Source: Limnoglobus sp043757025
Lineage (GTDB): Bacteria > Planctomycetota > Planctomycetia > Gemmatales > Gemmataceae
Reading direction: 5' to 3'
Assembly (NCBI GenBank): GCA_043757025.1
Contig: JAYVQG010000390.1
Span: 1-14,284, forward strand
DNA length: 14,284 bases
Of this stretch, positions 7,015 to 13,208 are shown piece after piece (the first letter of the stretch is position 1; the number at the start of each line of letters is the position of its first letter). The notes under the pieces are model-generated. The model ran no database searches and was not told the origin of the DNA. It saw nothing but the letters and a program-made list of their open reading frames with translations. The position numbers and the translations under genes are program-made.

Positions 7015-7109
7015 GTAAGTACCCTTGGGTGTACGGGCGTTTGGTTTCACGATTGTTCCCCTTGCTTTCGCTGCGGGCTGGCATGAAAAATCTAAACGAG
7101 AGGCTTCCG

Positions 7110-7850
7110 ATGGAACGTGCGATCGCACTGCAAGCCCGTGAGGCGACGCACCGGTATGCCGATGGGCGGGTGGCACTCGACCGCGTGACGTTTACGATTG
7201 CGACGGGGGAAAGCGTGGCGATTGTTGGGCCGAACGGCGCGGGCAAAACGACGTTGTTTCTGCGGCTGTGCGGGGTGCTCACCGGCGTGCGCGATCAATT
7301 TTCCGTGCTCGGGCTGGATCCCGCCGACCCCAAACATCGCAAGCAGTTGCCGCAAACCGTCGGCGTGGTGTTTCAGAATCCGGACGATCAACTCTTCAGC
7401 GCGACCGTTACCGAAGATGTGGCGTTCGGGCCGCTGAACCTCGGCTGTTCGGAGAGCGAAACCCTTGCGAGGGTGGAAGAATCGCTGGCGAAGGTCGGCT
7501 TACCGGAACATGGCGACCGCGTGCCGAACAAGCTTTCCGGCGGCGAGAAGCGCCGTGCGGCACTGGCGACGGCACTGGCGATGCGACCCGAAATTTTGCT
7601 CCTCGACGAACCGTCGATGTTCCTCGACCCGCGCGGCCGCCGCGAACTCATCGCGCTAATTCGCGAGCTTTCTTGCACGAAATTGATCGCCACGCACGAC
7701 CTCGAGTTGGTGCTCGATACCTGTTCTCGCGCGATATTGCTCGATTGCGGGAAAGTGGTCGCGGACGGGCCAACGGTGGAGATTCTTTCGGATGCGATGC
7801 GAATGGAGCAACACGGCCTCGAAGTCCCGCAACGGTTGCAACGCGGATAA
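7110..7850 (+). CDS. cbiO: ECF transporter ATP-binding subunit CbiO/EcfA
   Basis: This 246-residue ABC ATPase powers the ECF transporter together with CbiQ. Walker A GPNGAGKTT lies at 40-48, the Q-loop VVFQNPDDQLF has Gln89, the signature LSGGEKRR is at 142-149, Walker B LLLDEP at 163-168, and the H-loop THD has His196. FQNPDDQLF and the GP(L/M)N-type stretch that follows are typical of the CbiO/EcfA branch. I chose the ATG at 7110, which has GAGAGG six bases upstream. The frame is open far upstream through the repeat cluster, and an ATG at 7083 is also in frame, but neither the repeat-encoded extension nor the extra nine residues resemble the family. A single EcfA is present, so it should act as a homodimer. 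Confidence 0.93.
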   Translation: MERAIALQAREATHRYADGRVALDRVTFTIATGESVAIVGPNGAGKTTLFLRLCGVLTGVRDQFSVLGLDPADPKHRKQLPQTVGVVFQNPDDQLFSATVTEDVAFGPLNLGCSESETLARVEESLAKVGLPEHGDRVPNKLSGGEKRRAALATALAMRPEILLLDEPSMFLDPRGRRELIALIRELSCTKLIATHDLELVLDTCSRAILLDCGKVVADGPTVEILSDAMRMEQHGLEVPQRLQRG

Positions 7851-7862
7851 ACCAATACAAAT

Positions 7863-7958
7863 CAACCGCGGAAATAGCGGAAATCACGGGATCCGAATCG
7901 AATACTGGTTTCGTTTCACTCTCTCTATTTTCCGTGCCTGCCGTGAGTTCCGCGGTTG
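7863..7958. repeat. Imperfect inverted-repeat element after cbiO
   Basis: The perfect 11-bp ends caaccgcggaa (7863-7873) and ttccgcggttg (7948-7958) enclose about 74 bases. The enclosed part carries a second short pairing, tcacgg with ccgtga, and two direct copies of gcggaaat. It starts 13 bases after the cbiO stop. It could act as a terminator or be a member of a dispersed palindromic family. I recall similar CCGCGGAA...CACGG strings scattered in planctomycete intergenic DNA, but I could not check this. Confidence 0.55.
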
Positions 7959-8010
7959 GCTGCCGCTTCAGTTCCCCGCAGCTTCGTTAAACTCGCCTCT
8001 TCGCATGGCC

Positions 8011-8052
8011 GATAATAGTGAAGTCGCGCAGTGTCTGCGCTCCACTGTTATC
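8011..8052 (+). promoter_or_regulatory. Stem-loop in front of the glycosyltransferase cassette
   Basis: The outer arms gataatagtg (8011-8020) and cactgttatc (8043-8052) pair at 9 of 10 positions, the last as G-T on RNA. The inner arms gcgca (8026-8030) and tgcgc (8036-8040) pair perfectly around loop gtgtc. The structure ends 11 bases before the chosen ATG at 8064, so it may control translation or act as an attenuator. There is no T-run for a classical terminator. Confidence 0.45.
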
Positions 8053-8063
8053 GGGTGCCGTCC

Positions 8064-9644
8064 ATGCGGGTCAGCGCGATTGTGACATCTGGTACGCTCG
8101 CTGCGAAACGTGTCACATTGCGCGCGCTCAACCTTCAATCTCAAGTCGCCTACGAACGAATCGTTGCGATTCCGGAAGATGAAACCGATACGTTCGGCCC
8201 CGATGTGTTGGAAATTCCGATCGCTACCCGGCGAGCCGCCGCCACACGGAATCGCTGCGTGGCACGGGCAACGGGCGAGATCGTCGCGTTCCTCGAAGCC
8301 GGTTCGGTCCCCGATAGCCGCTGGATTGCGAGACTCGTCGAAGGCTATCACACGGGGTCCGTTGCCGTTGTCGGCGGGCAGATTGCGGGCGAGACCGGTT
8401 ACCGGGTTGTATCGCGCCAAGGCGTCGTGAATCACGTTGCCGCGCCGCTGACGCCGTTCCAGATTCCGACGGCGGACCCGTTCCTCTGCCCGCATCCGTC
8501 GAGCATCAGTTACCGGCGAGCGACGCTTCTCGCGGTGGGTGGTTTCGACGAATCGCAGGCCGATTCGGAGGTCGATGCCAATGCCTGTTCGCGCCTGATC
8601 GATGCCGGGTATCGCGTGATGGCGGTTGAAGGTGCCATCGTCTACCCTGCCGGATTATCGCTGTGTCCGATGGAGCAAACGACCGCACGACGGGTGCCGC
8701 ACCAAAGCGTTGGCTTCATTCACCGCGAGTATCTTTCTGCCACCGACGACCAGAATCGCCAGTTTCGACAGATTGCCACGGGGCTGGCCGCTACGGGCGT
8801 GGAAGTTCATGCGATTGTCGAAGGCGAAACCGGTGCGCCGATTGTCGACGACGTTTGGATTCACCGCATCCCTTCGCGAACACCGGGCACGTGCGAAGTG
8901 TGGGCGAAGGCGGCCCACGCACAGTTACTCGCGTTGACGGAGGTTCGTGAAATCTCGACCGTCTGGGTGCCGACGGCGAACGCCGAGGGACTGTTCGCGT
9001 TGCTCGACGATCGCTTCCGCACGATTGCGTATATGGCAAACGCGCCGCAAACCGAACTCGAACGGTACGCGATTGCGATTGCAAAGAAGATCGTGTCGCC
9101 ATCGGCGCGGACGTTGCGTGCCGCGAAACGATCGACCGACGGCCAACCCGGCACGCGGAGTTTCGAGCGAGTTCCGTTTGCGGTAACGGATCGTGCAACG
9201 GGTGATGCCGAGCCGTCGGCAGGCATCTATTTCATCGGCGAATCGAACGAAGCCGCTGCGATGCGGGACGATCTGCTGAGCGAATTTCCAACTGCTACCG
9301 AAGCCGATACGGTGGCAAGCGCATCCGTCGTCTGCTGGATGGGACACGCGGAATCGTCGGCGTTTCCCATCGTTGAGGCGATGATGTTCGGCAAGCCGAT
9401 CGTCGCCTGCGCGGTCGGCGTGGCGACCGATTACGTCGTCGATGGCTCGACGGGATTACTCGGCTACCCCGGCAGCACGACGTCGCTCAGTGGCTTACTA
9501 CGCCGCCTGTTTTCCGATGAACCGTTGCGGCTGCGGATGGGGAATGCCGCGCGTCGGGAATACGAGCAACGACACGCGCCGGTCGCGTTGACCCGTGCCG
9601 CCATCGCATTGATGGTACCCCGCCCCCGCAACCTCGCCGCATGA
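8064..9644 (+). CDS. Two-domain glycosyltransferase (GT2-like plus GT4-like)
   Basis: This 526-residue soluble protein looks like two transferase folds in tandem. Residues 1-200 resemble a GT-A/GT2 domain: they open RVSAIVTSG, carry a GEIVAFLEAGSVPDSRWI segment where the metal-binding acidic motif normally sits, and contain SSISYRRATLLAVGGFDE (146-163). Residues about 217-526 resemble GT4. FIHREYLSATDDQNRQFRQIATGLAATGVEVHAIV is a family-like N-terminal opening, and the C-terminal half has HAESSAFPIVEAMMFGKPIVA with the E-x7-E pair (Glu430, Glu438). The GT4 donor-site motif G-R-x..K-G is not visible and the first domain lacks a clear D-x-D, so either half may be inactive or atypical. I chose the ATG at 8064; a GTG at 8031 lies inside the hairpin. 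The stop overlaps the following gene's possible ATG. Confidence 0.8.
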   Translation: MRVSAIVTSGTLAAKRVTLRALNLQSQVAYERIVAIPEDETDTFGPDVLEIPIATRRAAATRNRCVARATGEIVAFLEAGSVPDSRWIARLVEGYHTGSVAVVGGQIAGETGYRVVSRQGVVNHVAAPLTPFQIPTADPFLCPHPSSISYRRATLLAVGGFDESQADSEVDANACSRLIDAGYRVMAVEGAIVYPAGLSLCPMEQTTARRVPHQSVGFIHREYLSATDDQNRQFRQIATGLAATGVEVHAIVEGETGAPIVDDVWIHRIPSRTPGTCEVWAKAAHAQLLALTEVREISTVWVPTANAEGLFALLDDRFRTIAYMANAPQTELERYAIAIAKKIVSPSARTLRAAKRSTDGQPGTRSFERVPFAVTDRATGDAEPSAGIYFIGESNEAAAMRDDLLSEFPTATEADTVASASVVCWMGHAESSAFPIVEAMMFGKPIVACAVGVATDYVVDGSTGLLGYPGSTTSLSGLLRRLFSDEPLRLRMGNAARREYEQRHAPVALTRAAIALMVPRPRNLAA

Positions 9645-9652
9645 GGAACACC

Positions 9653-10942
9653 ATGAGCCGGGCCAGCGGGGAACCGCTTCGAGCTTCGATAATCGCGGGT
9701 TGCATCGTGTCGCGCGATGCGATCTCGAACATTGCGCGTCAACAAGCCGATGCTCTCTCGATGCCGCTCGCGGGTGGTCCCACCGCCGACGTGCGGCTGT
9801 TCACGATGGGCGGGAACGTCAGCGATTCGCGAATCGTCGAGGTGCCTTCCGCCTCCGCGATTGTCGCCGATGCGCACTTCCAGTCGTCGGATATCATCGT
9901 CTTCCACTTCGGTATACGCTACCCGGCGTTCGATGCGATTTTGCTCGCACCACGCACGGCACACACGATCGGTTATTACCACGGCATCACCCCGCCTGCC
10001 CTGCTGAACGAAACCGAGCGAACGACCTTGGCGGAATCGTTCTGCCAGGCCAGTAACCTGTTCGCGGCGGATCGCGTGCAGACGACGAGCCGGTACATCC
10101 AGAAGGAACTCGAGTCGTTTGGGTTTCCATCCGAGCGGATTTCGCGAGTTGCCCCGGCGGTGTCGTTCCAGCCAATACCGCGCCGCCCCGTCAAAGCGGG
10201 GCAACCGTTGCGGTTCTTGTACGTCGGGCGGTTCGTCGCGTCGAAGGGGATCTCGGACCTGATGGCTGCGTTCGCGAAGTTCGCGTCGCGCAACGCCGAT
10301 GCCACGCTCGACCTCGCCGGCAGCACGGCATGGTGCGACCCGGAGTACCTCGCGCACCTGCGGGAATTGGCGAAGTCGCCGCTACTCCGCAATCGCGTTC
10401 GGTTCTACCACGATCTGTCCGCAAGTGAACTCGCACGCCGTTACGCCGAAGCCGATGTCTTCGTCTTCCCTTCGCACCACGAAGGGTTCGGCGTGCCAAT
10501 CGTCGAAGCCCTTATGAGTGGCTGCTATGTCATCTGCTCGGATGCGGGCGCTTCGCCGGAGACGGCGGGCGGTCTGGGTCGCGTGTTCCCGACGGGGGAC
10601 GTCGCTTCGCTGGCCACGCGATTTGCCCAAGTCGAATGGGCTTGGCAACGCGGAGTGCGTCCGACTGCGATGGGGTTGCTGACGGCCGAGGAGTGGGCAC
10701 GCCAAGCACGCGAATATGCGGCAGATTTCACGCAGTCGGCGTACGAAGATCGCTTTCGTACTGCCGTATTCTCCGGCCTCCGGCGCTACCCGACAGGTGT
10801 CGCAAAATATCTCGCGAACAAGCGATTGCAGCTACTCGACGACCTCCCAGCCGCCGTGGGAAAGCGCGTCGATGAGCCCGCCATTTACCGAACGTTCCGC
10901 GAAGGATTCGCCCCACCGAAGGGCGAGTCACGCGCCGCATAA
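9653..10942 (+). CDS. GT4-family glycosyltransferase
   Basis: This 429-residue protein fits GT4 retaining glycosyltransferases, which move sugars from nucleotide donors onto glycans. The second Rossmann half is clear: FLYVGRFVASKGISDLM (188-204) with Arg193 and Lys198 for donor phosphates, then VFVFPSHHEGFGVPIVEALMSG (269-290) with the E-x7-E pair Glu277 and Glu285. The N-terminal half holds VFHFGI and a GYYHGITPP stretch (108-115) typical of acceptor-side loops. A tail of about 60 residues after position 370 is Arg/Leu-rich and may contact the membrane or a partner. I chose the ATG at 9653, with GAGGA five bases upstream; the ATG at 9641 overlaps the previous stop (ATGA) and adds four residues. 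The overlap places it in one operon with the preceding transferase. Confidence 0.9.
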   Translation: MSRASGEPLRASIIAGCIVSRDAISNIARQQADALSMPLAGGPTADVRLFTMGGNVSDSRIVEVPSASAIVADAHFQSSDIIVFHFGIRYPAFDAILLAPRTAHTIGYYHGITPPALLNETERTTLAESFCQASNLFAADRVQTTSRYIQKELESFGFPSERISRVAPAVSFQPIPRRPVKAGQPLRFLYVGRFVASKGISDLMAAFAKFASRNADATLDLAGSTAWCDPEYLAHLRELAKSPLLRNRVRFYHDLSASELARRYAEADVFVFPSHHEGFGVPIVEALMSGCYVICSDAGASPETAGGLGRVFPTGDVASLATRFAQVEWAWQRGVRPTAMGLLTAEEWARQAREYAADFTQSAYEDRFRTAVFSGLRRYPTGVAKYLANKRLQLLDDLPAAVGKRVDEPAIYRTFREGFAPPKGESRAA

Positions 10943-10954
10943 GGAGTATCCAAA

Positions 10955-12127
10955 ATGAATCTGGTCCAATCGCCGAACGGGTTTCGCAAAGTCGTCCACT
11001 GGCTGCGGCCGCGCGTTCGCACGATACCCGTGTTCGGGCAGGCGGCACGCTACGTCAAGCGGCTGATCGTGTTGCCGTGGAACTTCCACAAACAATATCA
11101 GCAATCGCAAACCGCACAGGCCGAGTCGCGCGGTACGTTCCAATCCATGCTCGCAAATCAGCAAGATGGCTTTCGCCTGCTTGCAAATCGGGGACAGATC
11201 GCCGACGGTAAGCTCGATGCGTTGAACGTGGCGATGTCCCGTATCGCCGCGCAGTTTTCGGCAGCCGATCGCCAGCGCCAAGCGACGCATCAGACCGTCA
11301 TGGAAACGGCGCAGTCGATTCAGGTCGAAGCGGCGGATCACGCAGCGACGATCGAGATTCTCTTCGCCGCCGTCGTCGACCGCCTGTCAGCGGTGGAGCG
11401 TCGCTTCGAGGATCTCGCAACAATTCCGGCCACAACGGCGGGTCTCGTTCAGCAAGTGACTGCTATTCGAGAACTCACATCGGTTCTACCCGATCAGATT
11501 GTCGGAATCGGGCATCGTATCGATGTCGTCTCGCAGCAGTTGCTCGCGATCCCCGATTATTCCGCGCAGTTCGCTGCGCTCGCCGATGTGCCAAACCGGT
11601 TAGAAGCCTTGTCTGAACGGCTGACGGCACAGGCGATGCCGATTGCCGATACGGCCACCCGGCTCGACGCGCTCACCGCGTTGCCCGGTCGCATCGAAGA
11701 CATTTCGATGGCGGTCGCGCAACTCGGCCCACGTATGGCAAACGCAGAGATGCAGATCGCCGAATCGACGACCCGCGCCGAAAGTGAAGCGAGGCGATTT
11801 CAGGATTCGGTCGATGAACGGCTCGATGTTCTCGTCGACAAATTCGACTCGTCCATCCGACTGCTTTCGGCCGATGTACGCGGTATGAACGAACGACATG
11901 CTGCCGCCTTCGACCTGGTTTCCGAACGATTGCGCGATCAAACCGTGCGGCTGTTGGGTATGGGCGAAGAGCACGGCCACGGCGGAGTTTCGGCAAGTTT
12001 TGCATCCGAACAAATCGCCGACCTCGTCACGGGGCAGTTGGAACTCGCACGACAAATCGCCGACTTGAAGCAACTCGTCGGTGGGCGAAACGACGGGGCC
12101 GTGGGCAACCTTCGCCTCCGCGCGTAA
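10955..12127 (+). CDS. Long coiled-coil protein within the glycan operon
   Basis: This 390-residue protein has no catalytic motif I can see. Residues 10-48 are basic and semi-hydrophobic (FRKVVHWLRPRVRTIPVFG and onward to RLIVLPWNFHKQ) and could lie on the membrane. From about 49 to 380 it is almost all predicted helix with heptad-like spacing of Leu, Ile, Val and Ala. Gln- and Glu-rich stretches and degenerate repeats have Pro at turns (for example TIPATTAGL, VLPDQIVGI, AIPDYSAQF, ALPGRIEDI, about 20-40 residues apart). The start is firm: AAGGAG lies eight bases before the ATG. It follows the GT4 gene by 12 bases, so it is cotranscribed. A scaffold or length-controlling role in glycan assembly is inference from context. 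Confidence 0.82.
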   Translation: MNLVQSPNGFRKVVHWLRPRVRTIPVFGQAARYVKRLIVLPWNFHKQYQQSQTAQAESRGTFQSMLANQQDGFRLLANRGQIADGKLDALNVAMSRIAAQFSAADRQRQATHQTVMETAQSIQVEAADHAATIEILFAAVVDRLSAVERRFEDLATIPATTAGLVQQVTAIRELTSVLPDQIVGIGHRIDVVSQQLLAIPDYSAQFAALADVPNRLEALSERLTAQAMPIADTATRLDALTALPGRIEDISMAVAQLGPRMANAEMQIAESTTRAESEARRFQDSVDERLDVLVDKFDSSIRLLSADVRGMNERHAAAFDLVSERLRDQTVRLLGMGEEHGHGGVSASFASEQIADLVTGQLELARQIADLKQLVGGRNDGAVGNLRLRA

Positions 12128-12157
12128 CCGGTCGCACGCCGAAGGCATATCATAAAG

Positions 12158-12189
12158 CGGTGTGACTTTGCGAGTCGCAAGTCACACCG
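12158..12189 (+). promoter_or_regulatory. Hairpin between coiled-coil and GT2 genes
   Basis: The arms cggtgtgact (12158-12167) and agtcacaccg (12180-12189) pair perfectly over 10 bp, and an inner tgc / gca can extend the stem. It is followed by ttgccttcc, a weak pyrimidine run. It starts 30 bases after the coiled-coil stop and ends 26 bases before the GT2 start. It could be a partial terminator or a leader structure. Confidence 0.5.
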
Positions 12190-12215
12190 TTGCCTTCCAC
12201 CGAGTCTTCGCCGCG

Positions 12216-13049
12216 ATGTCGCAAACTTTGCTCCTCGAACCGCCGCTGAACCCCACCCATGCGGTGTTTCACGTCGATAGCATCCTCCGCCCCGTCGCAC
12301 CGGATCGGCCCCGCATCCACAAGATCATCGCCGTTCTGCCCGCGTATAACGCCGAGAAAACGCTCGCCGCCACGATCGCCGATTTCCCGGCCGGTTGCGT
12401 CGACGAGATTCTCCTCGTCGACGATGGCAGCAAAGATCGCACGGTGGAAATCGCGAAACAAATGGGGCTGACGGTGATCGTTCACCCGCAGAACCTCGGC
12501 TACGGCGGCAACCAGAAAACCTGCTACCGCTACTGCCTCGAACGCGGTGCAGATGTCATCGTGATGATCCACCCGGACTATCAATACGATGCACGAGTGA
12601 TCCCGCACGCGGTGGGTATCATCGAACTCGGCATCTGCGATGTCGTGCTCGGGAACCGCGTTCGCTCTCGAAAAGAAGCCCTGAAATGCGGGATGCCGTG
12701 GTGGAAGTACATCTGCAATCGCGGGCTGACGATGTTCGAGAACGTCGCACTCGGCCAAAACCTCGGCGAGTTTCATAGCGGCTTCCGCGTGTATCGCCGG
12801 CAAGTTCTCGAAACCATTCCGTTCGACCGCAACAGCAACGACTTCGTCTTCGACACGCAATTCCTCGTGCAAGCCGTCCACTTCGGCTTCCGCCTCGGCG
12901 ACGTCCCCGTGCCCGTGCGCTACTTCAACGAAGCCAGCCAGATCAACTTCGGGCGCAGCACGAAATACGGCCTCGAAACGCTCCGCGCCGTCTGGCAGTT
13001 CTGGCTAAACAAACTCGGCATCTGGAAGAGTCCGCTGTTTCAGAAATGA
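12216..13049 (+). CDS. GT2 glycosyltransferase, polyprenyl-phosphate type
   Basis: This 277-residue GT-A fold enzyme belongs to the DPM1/DPG-synthase-like branch of GT2, which usually loads a sugar onto a polyprenyl phosphate at the cytoplasmic membrane face. Motifs are IIAVLPAYNAEKTL (37-50), EILLVDDGSKDRTVE (64-78), NLGYGGNQKTC (93-103), VMIHPDYQYD (116-125, in the metal-site position) and EFHSGFRVYRR (185-195). There is no C-terminal membrane helix, unlike some relatives, so it should be soluble or peripheral. I chose the ATG at 12216 because the family match begins shortly after; a GTG at 12162 is in frame but lies within a hairpin arm. The ribosome site is weak. It may be the initiating enzyme for the glycan built by the two upstream transferases. 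Confidence 0.88.
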   Translation: MSQTLLLEPPLNPTHAVFHVDSILRPVAPDRPRIHKIIAVLPAYNAEKTLAATIADFPAGCVDEILLVDDGSKDRTVEIAKQMGLTVIVHPQNLGYGGNQKTCYRYCLERGADVIVMIHPDYQYDARVIPHAVGIIELGICDVVLGNRVRSRKEALKCGMPWWKYICNRGLTMFENVALGQNLGEFHSGFRVYRRQVLETIPFDRNSNDFVFDTQFLVQAVHFGFRLGDVPVPVRYFNEASQINFGRSTKYGLETLRAVWQFWLNKLGIWKSPLFQK

Positions 13050-13066
13050 AGTCGGAGGCACCGACT
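13050..13066 (+). terminator. Small hairpin just after the GT2 stop
   Basis: The arms agtcgg and ccgact form a 6-bp stem with loop aggca directly after the TGA. There is no T-run, so a terminator role is uncertain; the rest of the gap to 13208 shows nothing I can name. Confidence 0.3.
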
Positions 13067-13208
13067 CGTAGACCCGTTTGATGGCTTCGCTGTTGCCGCG
13101 ATTCGTTCTTCGCAGGCTTGCTTGCGGTCCGAATATCGGGTAGGCTCTTTAACATCCTGCCTAACTGCGCGTTTTGCACTCTCCCAATCGTCCGGAGGAT
13201 GGCCTCAC

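Larger units (their letters stand above)
6713..7030 (+). repeat. REP/BIME-like cluster between cbiQ and cbiO
   Basis: This stretch is a dense array of short palindromes. Two elements begin with GTAG or GTGG followed by CT and a 6-bp stem with loop TGT (6740-6760, 6839-6859; variant a). Four inverted elements end in the complement, AGCTAC (6798-6818, 6897-6917, 6940-6960, 6983-7003; variant b). Between an a and a b element lies a third small stem, ggaga / tctcc (6764-6780 and 6863-6879). A 99-bp unit (6725-6823) is repeated at 6824-6922 with two differences, and a 43-bp unit occurs three times without change. A near-identical 14-bp sequence borders both ends. GTAG plus a hairpin in inverted pairs is the known architecture of REP elements and BIMEs, which are moved by RAYT-type transposases in other bacteria. 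No such transposase gene is in the window. Confidence 0.85.

Noticed and set aside
6713..7030. CRISPR array as explanation of the repeats
   Set aside because: Copies are contiguous with no unique spacers, units are of two lengths, and each is itself palindromic with inverted partners.
6753..7109. N-terminal extension of CbiO encoded by the repeats
   Set aside because: It is translated repeat sequence lying before a well-placed ribosome site at 7110; family members start at that position.
8031..8063. GTG at 8031 as start of the first glycosyltransferase
   Set aside because: It lies in the loop of the 8011-8052 hairpin, and the added residues do not resemble the GT-A opening that begins at 8064.
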